DNA of 64,000 nt from an uncultured Sphaerochaeta sp. (GCF_963667405.1 NZ_OY763408.1:2317757-2381756); one strand, 5' to 3'. Counted from the stretch's first letter, positions 1 through 9,037 are shown. The notes: generated from the letters alone by a model not told the origin. Program-made: numbers and translations.

Positions 1-21
1 GAGACAAGTAGGAGAACCGCT

Positions 22-1467
22 ATGAAAGCAACAATCGGCCTGATCGGCCTCGCAGTAATGGGAGAGAATCTGGTGCTCAATCTGGAGAGCAAGGGATTCA
101 GTGTGGCGGTATTCAACCGCAGTACCGAGAAGGTGGATGCCTTCATCAACGGAAGGGCAAAGGGCAAGCAGATCATCGGCACCCACAGCCTGAAGGAGCT
201 GGTCGACAACCTCCAGAGCCCACGAAAAGTCATGATGATGGTCAAAGCGGGCAGTGCCGTGGATGACACCATCGAAGCGCTCCTCCCCCTTCTCGACAAA
301 GGGGATATCATCATCGATGGAGGCAACTCCAACTATGAGGACAGTGAACGCAGGGTGGCCTATGTGGAGAGCAAGGGCCTTCTGTATATCGGAACCGGTG
401 TCAGCGGGGGTGAGGAGGGAGCGCTGAAAGGCCCCTCGATCATGCCCGGCGGCTCGGAAGCAGCCTGGGAGCAGGTAAAGCCCCTGCTCCAGGGCATATC
501 AGCCCATGTCGAGGGAGTCCCGTGTTGCGACTGGATCGGCAGAGGTGGGGCAGGTCACTTCGTGAAGATGGTGCACAACGGCATCGAGTACGGTGACATG
601 CAGCTCATCGGGGAGGTATACGACCTGATGAGACGCCTGGCCGGGCTTGGCAATGAGGAGATGCACCAGGTGTTCGCCCAGTGGAACACAGGTGATCTTG
701 ACTCCTATCTCATCGAAATCACCAAGGACATTCTCGCATACAAGGAAAAGGATGGATCCTATCTGCTGGACAAGATCCTCGATTCTGCAGGCCAGAAGGG
801 AACCGGCAAGTGGACCGGCATCAACGCCCTGCATGCGGGCGTCCCCCTCACCCTCATCGTGGAATCGGTCTTCGCCCGCAGCGTCTCCAGCCAAAAGGAT
901 GAGCGCGTAGCGGCCAGCAAGGTCTTCCCGCCCCAGCCGATCAAGCCGCTTGCGGACTCCAAGGCCTTTGTCCAGGCCCTTGGTTCTGCACTCTATGCAG
1001 CAAAGATCATCAGCTATGCACAGGGTTTCTCCCTGATCAAGACGGTGGGAGAGACCAATGGATGGGACCTCAACCTTGCCTCCATCGCCCTGCTTTGGAG
1101 AGGAGGATGCATCATCCGTTCCGCTTTCCTGGACAAGATCAGCCAGGCCTTCCTGGCCAAGGAGGATCTGAAGAACCTCATTCTCGACCCCTACTTCGCC
1201 AAGATCCTGCAGGAAAACCATCAGAGCCTCAGGGAAGTGGTTGCCCAGGCAGCGCTCAACGGCATCCCCACCCCGTCACTCAGTGCAGCCCTCTCCTGGT
1301 TTGACAGCTACCGCACCGAGAACCTTCCGGCCAACCTGCTGCAGGCTCAGCGTGACTACTTCGGGGCCCATACGTACGAGCGGGTGGACCACAAGCGCGG
1401 TGAGTTCTTCCATACCAACTGGACCGGCCGTGGCGGCGATACCGCCTCCACCACCTACAGCATCTAA
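22..1467 (+). CDS. gnd: 6-phosphogluconate dehydrogenase, decarboxylating
   Basis: Cytoplasmic oxidative pentose phosphate enzyme that converts 6-phosphogluconate to ribulose 5-phosphate, CO2 and NAD(P)H. The 481 residues match the long (about 470-480 residue) family form. Visible marks are the Rossmann motif GLAVMGENL near residues 9-17, GNSN at 101-104, the substrate loop VSGGEEGA at 127-134, and the catalytic stretch around 175-190 containing Lys182, Asn186 and Glu189. The C-terminal tail has the HTNWTGRGG signature. The ATG follows an AGGAG Shine-Dalgarno (SD) sequence. It is the first gene of a tight four-gene run with a sugar kinase and two dehydrogenases, which suggests gluconate or uronate metabolism. 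The promoter lies before the window. Confidence 0.97.
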   Translation: MKATIGLIGLAVMGENLVLNLESKGFSVAVFNRSTEKVDAFINGRAKGKQIIGTHSLKELVDNLQSPRKVMMMVKAGSAVDDTIEALLPLLDKGDIIIDGGNSNYEDSERRVAYVESKGLLYIGTGVSGGEEGALKGPSIMPGGSEAAWEQVKPLLQGISAHVEGVPCCDWIGRGGAGHFVKMVHNGIEYGDMQLIGEVYDLMRRLAGLGNEEMHQVFAQWNTGDLDSYLIEITKDILAYKEKDGSYLLDKILDSAGQKGTGKWTGINALHAGVPLTLIVESVFARSVSSQKDERVAASKVFPPQPIKPLADSKAFVQALGSALYAAKIISYAQGFSLIKTVGETNGWDLNLASIALLWRGGCIIRSAFLDKISQAFLAKEDLKNLILDPYFAKILQENHQSLREVVAQAALNGIPTPSLSAALSWFDSYRTENLPANLLQAQRDYFGAHTYERVDHKRGEFFHTNWTGRGGDTASTTYSI

Positions 1468-1476
1468 GGAGTCAAC

Positions 1477-2577
1477 ATGTCCAACCTTACTGTTATGCAC
1501 AAAGCGGATGCCAAGCTCGATTTTCTCTCCCTTGGAGCCTTGGTTGTCCGCCTCGATCCAGGCATTGTCCCTTTTGAGTACGCCCATTCGCTTGACCTGC
1601 ATGTAAGCGGGGGTGAGTTCAATGTCTCTGCGAACCTGAGCAGGGCCTTTGGGCAGCGAACGGCGGTGGCAAGTGCCATGGTCGATTACCCGATCGGGGC
1701 CAAGATTGAGTCAGAAGTCCGCAGGATGGGAGTACAGGCGTTCTACAAGCGTTTTGCCCACGATGGGGTGCGGGGCCCGAACATGGCCCATGTCTACAGT
1801 GACCGTGGCCAGGGCCTGAGGGCTCCGGTGGTCTTCTATAACCGCAGCAATGAGGCAGCCGCCTTGCTGGATGAGCAAAGCTTCGACTGGGATGCCATTT
1901 TTGACGGCGGCATCCGCTGGTTCCACAGCGGTGGCATCTTCAGCGCCCTCTCCCCCACCATCCCTTCGCTGATCATCAAGGCAATGGAGAAGGCAAAGAG
2001 CCAAGGGGCTGTCATTTCCTTCGATCTCAACTACCGTGAGAAACTCTGGAAGTCAATCGCAGCTTCGTCAACCGACCCCCAGAAAGAAGCCCAACGGGTG
2101 CTCTCCTCCATCGTCGAATATGTCGATGTACTGATCGGCAATGAGGAGGACCTGCAACTGGGACTTGGCCTGAAGGGCCCTGAGGTACATAAGGCTGACA
2201 AGCTCGATCCATCCTCCTTCTATGCAATGATGGAGAGCGTTTCCAAGCGCTTCCCCTCACTGTCGGCAGTGGCAACCACGATGCGTGAGGTCAAATCGAC
2301 CAACCGACATCGCTGGAGTGCGGTTCTCTTCCTCGATGGAAAGGGGTATCAGGCACCGACCTGCGAATTGGACATCTACGACCGCGTAGGCGGTGGTGAT
2401 GGCTTTGCCAGCGGTCTGATCTACGGCTTGCTCGAGGGAAGAAGCCCGGAGGATGCACTGCGACTGGGCTGGGCCCATGGGGCTTTGCTCACCAGCTATC
2501 CCGGAGATACCACCATGGCCACCCTGGCCCAGGTGGAAGCACTTGCCCAAGGCGGCAGTGCACGCATACAGAGGTAA
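1477..2577 (+). CDS. PfkB-family sugar kinase, 2-keto-3-deoxygluconate kinase-like
   Basis: Ribokinase (PfkB) family kinase, probably phosphorylating 2-keto-3-deoxygluconate or a related keto-acid sugar in the cytoplasm. The N-terminal GGEFNVSANLSRAFG segment and the C-terminal DRVGGGDGFASGLIYG segment are the two PfkB signatures; the Asp in GGGDGF is the catalytic base. NEEDL near the middle is the usual KDG-kinase nucleotide-side motif. At 366 residues it is somewhat longer than typical KdgK (about 310). An AAGGAG SD lies 5 bases before the ATG, and the gene starts 9 bases after gnd. Coupling with gnd supports a hexonate or uronate role. Fructokinase or another sugar specificity cannot be excluded from sequence. 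Confidence 0.85.
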   Translation: MSNLTVMHKADAKLDFLSLGALVVRLDPGIVPFEYAHSLDLHVSGGEFNVSANLSRAFGQRTAVASAMVDYPIGAKIESEVRRMGVQAFYKRFAHDGVRGPNMAHVYSDRGQGLRAPVVFYNRSNEAAALLDEQSFDWDAIFDGGIRWFHSGGIFSALSPTIPSLIIKAMEKAKSQGAVISFDLNYREKLWKSIAASSTDPQKEAQRVLSSIVEYVDVLIGNEEDLQLGLGLKGPEVHKADKLDPSSFYAMMESVSKRFPSLSAVATTMREVKSTNRHRWSAVLFLDGKGYQAPTCELDIYDRVGGGDGFASGLIYGLLEGRSPEDALRLGWAHGALLTSYPGDTTMATLAQVEALAQGGSARIQR

Positions 2578-2580
2578 GAG

Positions 2581-3615
2581 ATGAAAGCATTGGTGCTCAC
2601 CGAATACAAGAAGCTCGAACTGAAAGAGGTGGACAAGCCCGTCATCACATCCCCCACCCAGGTACTGGTCCGCATCAAGGCGGCCTCCATCTGCGGCAGT
2701 GATGTGCACGGTTTCGACGGCTCCACCGGAAGACGCAGGCCTCCGATCATCATGGGTCATGAGGGAAGCGGCATCATTGAGGAAGTGGGCTCGTTGGTTA
2801 CGCACTACAAGATGGGCGACCGGGTTACCTTCGACTCCACCATCTACTGCGGAAGCTGCAGCTACTGCAGGGAGGGGCTGTTCAACCTGTGCGACAACAG
2901 ACGCGTCCTGGGTGTAAGCTGCGAGGAGTACCGTCAGGATGGCATCTTCGCCGAGTACGCCCTCATCGAGGAACGGGTGCTCTTCCGCCTTCCCGATGAA
3001 CTGGACTTTGTCCAGGCTGCCATGGCAGAGCCTGCCGGGGTGGCAGCCCATGCCATCTCCCTCGCCTCCCCCAAGCTGGGTGAGGATGTGGCGGTGGTGG
3101 GATCGGGCTTGATCGGCCTTCTGTTGATCAAGCTGCTCAGGACGAAGACCAGCGGCAAGATCATAGCCATCGAGATGGATGAGAACAGGAGAAAGACTGC
3201 TCTCGCATCAGGCGCCGACCTTGCCTTCGATCCTGCCGATCCGCTTCTCATGGAAAAGGTTTCCCAGGCAACCCACTCCCAGATGCTGGGCCTGGTGTAT
3301 GAGGCGGTGGGGGCGACCGATCCGATCAACACCGCAATCAGATTGGTACGCAAGGGAGGCACGGTTGTGCTGGTGGGCAATATCCGTCCTACCATTGAGT
3401 TGCCGCTGCAAAGTGTGGTGACCCGACAGATCAAGGTCCAGGGTTCGTGCGCGATTAACGGCGAATACCCGACCGTTCTGAGAATGATGGCTGACAAGCA
3501 CCTGGTGGTGAGCGATCTCATCAGCAAGGTAGCTCCCCTTGAAGAGGGGAATCTGTGGTTCAATAAGCTCTACAACCGGGAAGACAACTTGTTGAAGGTT
3601 GTCCTGGTCCCGTAA
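2581..3615 (+). CDS. Zinc-dependent alcohol/polyol dehydrogenase (MDR family)
   Basis: Medium-chain NAD(P)-dependent dehydrogenase of the sorbitol/threonine dehydrogenase type. CGSD near residue 38 and GHEGSG near 60 give the catalytic zinc ligands. Four cysteines in YCGSCSYCREGLFNLC form the structural zinc site. VVGSGLIGLL is the Rossmann motif. The start lies 3 bases after the kinase stop, with GAGG of that gene's 3' end acting as SD, so translation is probably coupled. Neighbours suggest oxidation of a sugar acid or polyol that then enters the KDG or phosphogluconate routes; the exact substrate is not readable. A paralogue sits at 56510. Confidence 0.88.
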   Translation: MKALVLTEYKKLELKEVDKPVITSPTQVLVRIKAASICGSDVHGFDGSTGRRRPPIIMGHEGSGIIEEVGSLVTHYKMGDRVTFDSTIYCGSCSYCREGLFNLCDNRRVLGVSCEEYRQDGIFAEYALIEERVLFRLPDELDFVQAAMAEPAGVAAHAISLASPKLGEDVAVVGSGLIGLLLIKLLRTKTSGKIIAIEMDENRRKTALASGADLAFDPADPLLMEKVSQATHSQMLGLVYEAVGATDPINTAIRLVRKGGTVVLVGNIRPTIELPLQSVVTRQIKVQGSCAINGEYPTVLRMMADKHLVVSDLISKVAPLEEGNLWFNKLYNREDNLLKVVLVP

Positions 3616-3635
3616 CACACAAGAAGAAGGAACGC

Positions 3636-4703
3636 ATGGTACGATACGCATTGATGGGGTATGGGAAGGTCTCCCAGCTCCACGCAAAAGCCCTGAAGGA
3701 GGCCAAGGACAGCACCTTGGTCGCAGTCTGGGGCAGAGACAAGGAGAAGGCAAACGCTTTTGCCGACCAGTGGGGCATCCTCCCCTTCACCGATGTACAG
3801 GAGATGGTTACCCAAGCGAACGTGGATGCGGTGATCATCACCACCCCCCATCCGCTGCACAAGGAGCATGCCATCCTTGCCCTCAAGGCAGGAGCCCACG
3901 TCCTGGTGGAGAAGCCGATGGCCCTCACCGTCGAAGCGTGTGATGCCATGATTGAAACGGCAAAGCAGGAGAAGAAACACCTTGCCGTGATCAGCCAGCG
4001 GCGCTGGTACCCTGCCTGCAGGAGAATCCGTGACGCCATCGATACGGGCAAGCTGGGAAAGCCGATGATCGGACAGGTGACCATGCTCGGCTGGCGCGAC
4101 GAGGAGTACTACAAGAGTGACCCTTGGAGAGGCAGTTGGGACAAGGAAGGTGGTGGTGTGCTGATAAACCAGGCTCCTCACCAACTCGACCTGCTCCACT
4201 GGTTCCTGGGAGAGGTGAAAGAGGTGTATGCCCAGTGGGACAACGTCAACCACCCCTATATTGAGGTGGAGGACACCGCGGTGGCCACGGTCCGCTTTGC
4301 AAGCGGGGCAGTTGCTTCGATTCTCGTCTCCAACTCCCAGAAACCCGGCATTTATGCAAAGGTCCATATCCATGGCTCTTCTGCCTGTTCGACAGGCGTG
4401 CAGACCGACGGAGGGGCAATGTTCATCGCGGGAAGAAGCGGTATCGCAGAACCGCCGGTGAACGACCTGTGGACCATCGCCGGGGAGGAGCAGAACCTCA
4501 CTCAATGGAAAGAGGAAGATACCACCTTCTTCGCAACCATCGATGCTACCTCCTACTTCTTCAAGCTCCAGCAGGAGGATTTCACCCAAGCCATTCTCAC
4601 AGGAAAGAAGCCCACCTCCTCAGGAGAGGAAGGAAGGGAGACGGTCAAGCTCATCGAGGGCATGTACCGGAGCCAGCGAGAGGGCAAGCCGATACGCTAC
4701 TAG
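3636..4703 (+). CDS. Gfo/Idh/MocA-family oxidoreductase
   Basis: NAD(P)-dependent oxidoreductase of the glucose-fructose oxidoreductase/inositol dehydrogenase family, acting on a sugar or sugar derivative. The N-terminus starts with a Rossmann GYGKVSQLHAKAL segment, and the EKPMALT motif near residues 90-96 holds the conserved Lys that positions substrate and cofactor. GGGVLINQAPHQLDLLHWFLG is the second-domain motif with the catalytic His. Its 355 residues are typical. It is the last gene of the gnd operon, 20 bases after the dehydrogenase, with a strong terminator just after it. The substrate is unknown. Confidence 0.88.
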   Translation: MVRYALMGYGKVSQLHAKALKEAKDSTLVAVWGRDKEKANAFADQWGILPFTDVQEMVTQANVDAVIITTPHPLHKEHAILALKAGAHVLVEKPMALTVEACDAMIETAKQEKKHLAVISQRRWYPACRRIRDAIDTGKLGKPMIGQVTMLGWRDEEYYKSDPWRGSWDKEGGGVLINQAPHQLDLLHWFLGEVKEVYAQWDNVNHPYIEVEDTAVATVRFASGAVASILVSNSQKPGIYAKVHIHGSSACSTGVQTDGGAMFIAGRSGIAEPPVNDLWTIAGEEQNLTQWKEEDTTFFATIDATSYFFKLQQEDFTQAILTGKKPTSSGEEGRETVKLIEGMYRSQREGKPIRY

Positions 4704-4713
4704 GAAAAAAAAG

Positions 4714-4748
4714 AAACCTCCTTGATCAATGCAGGGAGGTTTTTTCAG
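4714..4748. terminator. Bidirectional rho-independent terminator
   Basis: Arms AAACCTCC (4714-4721) and GGAGGTTT (4735-4742) pair perfectly, with a T-run on the right and an A-run on the left (4704-4712). It therefore works for the + strand gnd operon and for the - strand fic gene, whose stop is at 4749. Confidence 0.85.
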
Positions 4749-5840
4749 TCAATCCTCCCATACCAACTCATAGCGGGTGCTTCTGCCGCCACGTTCAGAT
4801 TTTTTGAGGACCCCTTTGTTGATCAAATCCTTGATGTCCCGCATGGCGGTATCATGACTGCAATGCATGAGCTTGGCCCATTTTTGGGTGGTAAGAATTC
4901 CATAGAAATCGTTGGTTAAACGCCCTAACATGTCACTTTGGCGCTCATTGAATGAAAAGCGACCAAACAGCTGTTTGACCTGTAGTGTTTTCAAGCTGGT
5001 CTCAATCACTCGCTGCTGAGCTTCATGTATTTGTCCGAGATACCAACGTATCCAATCTGTACAGTCCAGACTCCCTGTTTGTGCTTGATGCAGCTGTTCA
5101 TAATACTCTTTCTGGTGTTTTTTCAGCTGGGTGGCAAGGCTATACAGAATCAATGTACTGGCAGCGTACTGATTGAGCGTGAAGTCACCAATCGTTCTGG
5201 CCAATCTTCCATTCCCATCCTCGAATGGATGGATGGTGAGAAACCACAGATGAGCTAGTGCGCTCCGTATCGGATTGGGAACAGCACTTGGCGTATTTAC
5301 CCATGAGAAAAATTCATTCATCTGTTGGGGTACCTGCTGAGCAGGTGGTGCTTCAAACAGGATTTCCTGATTCTTATATGAACCGGAAACCACTGCAATG
5401 CTTTCAGTCCTATAGCTTCCTGCATTGATACGCCAAGGACCATTCACATTGTGAGGAAACAACGTTCTGTGCCATGAAAACAGACGTTCCTGCGTAAGTG
5501 GTACTTGACCATGTCCCAAAGCATCCAGCAACGTCTCAACCACGCCTTCGATATGAGGACCAGAGAGATGCATGGAAGCATTGGGAACCTGAAGCCTGCG
5601 ACAGAGAGATGAATAGAGCTTTCGTTGCTCGAGGACCTCTCCCTCAATTTCATGCGAATGATAGATTTCATCGGAAAGGATTTGGGCCTCCATTTCCTTT
5701 CTTTCCACTATGCCCAATTGGGAAAGCAATGCTTCCACTTTTCCTTGAGCATGAGATACTTCACTGATGACTGTGAGCAAGGAAGGAGCATCATAGGTGA
5801 ATCGAGGCCAATCAGGTAGTTGCCAAATGTAGTTGCTCAT
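4749..5840 (-). CDS. Fic-family protein with N-terminal DUF4172-like region and C-terminal winged helix
   Basis: Likely AMPylating (or other nucleotidyl-transferring) Fic enzyme. Residues 1-90 resemble DUF4172, starting YIWQLPDWP. They contain S62-H-E-I-E66-G67, which fits the inhibitory helix motif (Ser/Thr)xxxE(Gly/Asn) of class II Fic proteins, so activity is probably self-restrained in cis. The catalytic motif HPFEDGNGRLAR is complete at 204-215 (His204, Asn210, Arg215). The last 75 residues look like a winged helix-turn-helix. No antitoxin gene lies next to it. Two copies of one inverted repeat sit in its promoter, so the protein may regulate itself. There is no SD and the ATG lies 6 bases after a predicted -10 box. 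The target protein is unknown. Confidence 0.9.
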   Translation of the reverse strand: MSNYIWQLPDWPRFTYDAPSLLTVISEVSHAQGKVEALLSQLGIVERKEMEAQILSDEIYHSHEIEGEVLEQRKLYSSLCRRLQVPNASMHLSGPHIEGVVETLLDALGHGQVPLTQERLFSWHRTLFPHNVNGPWRINAGSYRTESIAVVSGSYKNQEILFEAPPAQQVPQQMNEFFSWVNTPSAVPNPIRSALAHLWFLTIHPFEDGNGRLARTIGDFTLNQYAASTLILYSLATQLKKHQKEYYEQLHQAQTGSLDCTDWIRWYLGQIHEAQQRVIETSLKTLQVKQLFGRFSFNERQSDMLGRLTNDFYGILTTQKWAKLMHCSHDTAMRDIKDLINKGVLKKSERGGRSTRYELVWED

Positions 5841-5846
5841 AGTGGC

Positions 5847-5875
5847 ATGATACGCCGTCTGCGTAGAATAGACAA
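5847..5875 (-). promoter_or_regulatory. Predicted fic promoter, leaderless
   Basis: On the - strand, TTGTCT (-35, 5870-5875) and TATCAT (-10, 5847-5852) are 17 bases apart. The -10 ends 6 bases before the fic ATG, so transcription would start at about the A of the start codon. The -35 lies at the centre of the first inverted repeat. Confidence 0.5.
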
Positions 5876-5888
5876 CCTATTCTACGCA
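5860..5888. promoter_or_regulatory. Operator-like inverted repeat, copy 1
   Basis: Perfect 12-base arms TGCGTAGAATAG (5860-5871) and CTATTCTACGCA (5877-5888), separated by 5 bases. It covers the predicted -35 of fic, as expected for a repressor site. It lacks a T-run, which argues against a terminator. Confidence 0.7.
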
Positions 5889-5904
5889 TCATTACGACCA
5901 ATTA

Positions 5905-5933
5905 TGCGTAGAATATAAATCTTATTCTATGCA
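5905..5933. promoter_or_regulatory. Operator-like inverted repeat, copy 2
   Basis: TGCGTAGAATA (5905-5915) and TATTCTATGCA (5923-5933) repeat copy 1 with one changed base and the same geometry (11-base arms, 7-base centre). Centre-to-centre distance to copy 1 is 45 bases, about four helix turns, so dimers could sit on the same DNA face. Confidence 0.65.
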
Positions 5934-5943
5934 ACCAAGAAAA

Positions 5944-6930
5944 TCAGCGCACCAATTCCGCCAACTGTTCCCCCATGGTTACGATATCCAAACCCTTGGT
6001 GAACTGCAGGCAGGTGCCGGAAGGACGGCGCACCTTCTCCACCCAATGAGGAGGAATGGAAGAAAGGCCGTACTTGGCTCCCAGGATTGCCCCAGCAACT
6101 GCACCGATGGTATCGGCATCACGGGCAAAGTTCCCTGCCAATACCAAAGAGGAACGGAAGTCACTGTTGCTGAGCCTCAGGCAAGCGAATGCCGCGGGGA
6201 TTGCCTCTGCAGTGGTTGCCCAGGTGCTTGCCTTGATCTCATCATGCAGAGCCATCCAACAATCGATGACCTTGCCATCAGCCTTGTCGACAATCTCGAA
6301 GGCACGCATCATGTTGTGATACAGCCAGCTGTCTTTGGGAATCGGCTTGAGGGCGGCAGAGAAAATCTCTTCCCAACTGCCGTCAGCCATTGCCACGGCA
6401 ACCGCGGCGGCTACCGCCTGTGCTCCCCAGACCCCATCAGCATAGTGGCTGATCGAGGCATCGATCCCAGCCATTTCGATGGCACGATCGGGCTCTGCAG
6501 CACAGATGATGCCCACCGGGGGAATGCGCATAGCCGTCCCGTCACTCATATGGAAGGTGTTGAACTTCCCGCTCTGTGGAGGACGAAGGCCCTTGCGCAG
6601 GTTGTTGGCGGCAGCGACCTCGCTTGCCCCACCCCGCTTGAACTCATCCTGTACCACCACATCCTCAAACCAAGCCTCAACCACCGCCTCGCTGGTGAGC
6701 TTTCCCTTGTTACGGATCAAAGTCTTTGCAGTCAGCAGTGCGAACTCGGTATCATCGGTACTCCAGGTGGCACCGGCGTTGAAATCGGTGATGAACCCAT
6801 AGCTCTCGCGGTTTGCCTGCATTCTTGCAGCATCCCCAAAGCTGTCTCCCACGGCAAGCCCGATCAGGGCCCCTACAGCCTTTTCCCGTACCAACTCCCG
6901 GTTGGCTACCAATGCTGAACGTGTAATCAT
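5944..6930 (-). CDS. ADP-ribosylglycohydrolase-fold protein, single domain
   Basis: DraG/ARH-family hydrolase, a metal-dependent fold that cleaves N- or O-linked ADP-ribose or, in some members, other glycosidic bonds. The first metal motif STDDT is at residues 57-61 and the second, RDADTIG, at about 270-276, so both halves of the binuclear site are present. The length of 328 residues is normal. An AAAGGAG SD precedes the ATG and overlaps the end of the upstream gene, leaving a 1-base gap. It is the last gene of an eight-gene transport operon. A role on imported small molecules looks more likely than protein de-ADP-ribosylation, but this is inference from the operon. Confidence 0.87.
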   Translation of the reverse strand: MITRSALVANRELVREKAVGALIGLAVGDSFGDAARMQANRESYGFITDFNAGATWSTDDTEFALLTAKTLIRNKGKLTSEAVVEAWFEDVVVQDEFKRGGASEVAAANNLRKGLRPPQSGKFNTFHMSDGTAMRIPPVGIICAAEPDRAIEMAGIDASISHYADGVWGAQAVAAAVAVAMADGSWEEIFSAALKPIPKDSWLYHNMMRAFEIVDKADGKVIDCWMALHDEIKASTWATTAEAIPAAFACLRLSNSDFRSSLVLAGNFARDADTIGAVAGAILGAKYGLSSIPPHWVEKVRRPSGTCLQFTKGLDIVTMGEQLAELVR

Positions 6931-6931
6931 C

Positions 6932-9019
6932 CTAATTCTCCTTTATCTGTAGGTTCCCGAATCCGACCCGACCACGCTCGTAGAGGGCAAAGCCCACCAT
7001 CCCATAGGCAAGGCTCCCATCAACTGCCTCCAAAGGGGCAAAGCTTGACACTTCAAGGTATAGATTTGCACCTTCGGCTCTGAATGCAATCTCGTATTCG
7101 GTTTCCAAGGCGGGAAGTTGCTCCACAGCAGCAAGGACAATCATCTTGTCACCTGCATGCTTGAAAATTCCCAGTTTCCCCTGATGAAAACCACCATAAT
7201 ACCCTCTTCTGGCCCCCTGCACCCTCAGACTGAGCAAAGCAGATCTTCCGCTATGCAGAATCAAAGAGGAATGAAGTGATACATCCTTGCTAAAGTAGTT
7301 GCCCGTCATAGCCTCGGCATGATCAAGCGTCATCGCTTCCATCCATCGCTTGCCGACAACTTCCCAAGCACCATGATTGTGGCTGAAGGGGGTGATGGAA
7401 GCAAACTCCTTGGATTGCATGCCAATGGCTATTGTATAGTCAGCTTTGCCTGACACACGGAAGTACTGAAGATGAAGCACCCCGAAATCACGGTTCTTTG
7501 CCGGTGAGTTCGCCTCAAACAGCAGACCCACCTCATCGATCATGGCCCCCTTGAGCTTGGGATGGTTGGGATCTATCACGAATGAGAGCTCATGCACTTC
7601 CTCATCGTAGACAACCTCATTTGTGAAGACCACCAACTCAGCTGTTGTGGTGTTCCGTACATAGGCCGAGATCAGGACAGACTCTCCGCTGAACTTCTCC
7701 AGCCGATAGGCCAGGCTCACTGTCTGCCCCGGATATACGGTGGGAGAGAAGACGGGCATATAACGCTCATCATCGAAGTCGCTGCGCCTATAGAACGGCT
7801 TGTAGTAAAGCCTGCACGACTGGGGCCGTACCATCCTGTCATAGCGCATCCCAAGTCCATCGCCGGTATTGGCAAGGGAGCATGCGTTGGGGTTGGAAAC
7901 GCGGAACCCATGGATGGATCCGGGAAGGGAGAAGTCAAAATCGATGGTTCCCTCATTCCGATCCAAACCCTCGGGAACCTCAAGACCACGTGTTCTCAGA
8001 CTGAGTGCACAGAGCTGTCTGACATAGGTGGGGATATCCAGGATGTTGAAATAGCCTGAGATGCCGGAGAGTACCAGCATATCGTTGAGGGGAGAGCGGT
8101 AGTGATCCTCAACAGCCTGCAGGGAACCGGCAACCCCAAGGATTGAACCGACATTTCCTGCATTGCAGTCGGTATCCCACCCAGCCATCGTGGCAATCTC
8201 TACCCCTCGGCTCAGTGTCTTCCCATACAGCAAGGCCATGATGCAGACCCCTGCATTGGGAATGATGTGACAGATACCCGGATAGCGGTCATACCCCCAA
8301 TTCTGCTGCAGGTACCTGAGGCACAGGCGCCAATCGCCTGGATTCTTTGCATGGAAGGCCCGTACTGCGTTGACCACAGCAGCATACGTGGAGGATGCAG
8401 AAATCTGTGCCAGGGCAGCATCGAGGATTGCATCCACATCCTCAGTCTCGAACGCCTTGGCTATGGCTGCGGCGATGAAGGCCGCTCCCTCCAGTCCCTC
8501 CCCGTCATGGGAAACCGAAGCAGCTATGCGTGCATAACGGGCTGCCTTCCTGCAATCCTCGGGGAAGAGAAAGCCCCAGGTGTCGATGAAAATCTGGCCC
8601 CCGATCTGTTCGGCCAGCGTCTTTCCGTTTATTTCCATGGATCCTGACCTAGGGGCCGGGATCCCTGCTTTCAGATTCAGATAGGCGGTGTGCTCGGTAC
8701 TCACCCCGTAGCCACCCCACCAGAACATGCCCACCCCTTCCCTGCTGTAGTTCAGCCAAGCCTCTGCCACTGATGAGCAGTCAAACACCTCGGTAGGTGG
8801 AGTATCGTTGAGGGCACGCAGAAAGAAGACAGGACCATTGGCATCGTCATCGGCGGCAAAGTTCTTGAAGGACTTCACATACGATCTGATATCGCCATAG
8901 AAGCGCTCGATGCGCTCACTGGTCCATTGGCTCGGCTCCACCGGAGCTCCCAGCCTGATGCCGATGTTCATTCCCAGAAAACCTGCGTATACACGCTGTA
9001 GGTACGTTTCGGTGGTCAT
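6932..9019 (-). CDS. ADP-ribosylglycohydrolase-fold protein with long beta-rich C-terminal region
   Basis: The first 330 or so residues have the ARH fold: AADDDAN near residue 57 replaces the usual first metal motif, and GWDTDCNAGNVG near 280-291 is the second. Residues from about 370 to 695 look beta-rich and contain two jelly-roll-like segments, which may bind carbohydrate; this is a guess from composition. No signal peptide is visible, so it is cytoplasmic. I prefer the third codon (ATG at 9019) as start because GAGGA then lies 6 bases upstream; the ATG at 9025 would touch it. It sits between the binding protein and the shorter paralogue. Two unlike ARH proteins in one importer operon suggest sequential or alternative cleavage of one substrate class. 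Confidence 0.82.
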   Translation of the reverse strand: MTTETYLQRVYAGFLGMNIGIRLGAPVEPSQWTSERIERFYGDIRSYVKSFKNFAADDDANGPVFFLRALNDTPPTEVFDCSSVAEAWLNYSREGVGMFWWGGYGVSTEHTAYLNLKAGIPAPRSGSMEINGKTLAEQIGGQIFIDTWGFLFPEDCRKAARYARIAASVSHDGEGLEGAAFIAAAIAKAFETEDVDAILDAALAQISASSTYAAVVNAVRAFHAKNPGDWRLCLRYLQQNWGYDRYPGICHIIPNAGVCIMALLYGKTLSRGVEIATMAGWDTDCNAGNVGSILGVAGSLQAVEDHYRSPLNDMLVLSGISGYFNILDIPTYVRQLCALSLRTRGLEVPEGLDRNEGTIDFDFSLPGSIHGFRVSNPNACSLANTGDGLGMRYDRMVRPQSCRLYYKPFYRRSDFDDERYMPVFSPTVYPGQTVSLAYRLEKFSGESVLISAYVRNTTTAELVVFTNEVVYDEEVHELSFVIDPNHPKLKGAMIDEVGLLFEANSPAKNRDFGVLHLQYFRVSGKADYTIAIGMQSKEFASITPFSHNHGAWEVVGKRWMEAMTLDHAEAMTGNYFSKDVSLHSSLILHSGRSALLSLRVQGARRGYYGGFHQGKLGIFKHAGDKMIVLAAVEQLPALETEYEIAFRAEGANLYLEVSSFAPLEAVDGSLAYGMVGFALYERGRVGFGNLQIKEN

Positions 9020-9037
9020 AGACATTCCTCATGGTGG

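Noticed and set aside
4749..5840. Fic gene as part of a toxin-antitoxin pair
   Set aside because: No small FicA-like gene lies up- or downstream, and the protein carries its own inhibitory helix motif, so a separate antitoxin is not needed.
5860..5933. Inverted repeats as terminators of the ARH operon
   Set aside because: Stems are AT-rich, lack a T-run on the right strand, and occur twice with equal geometry, which suits protein binding better.
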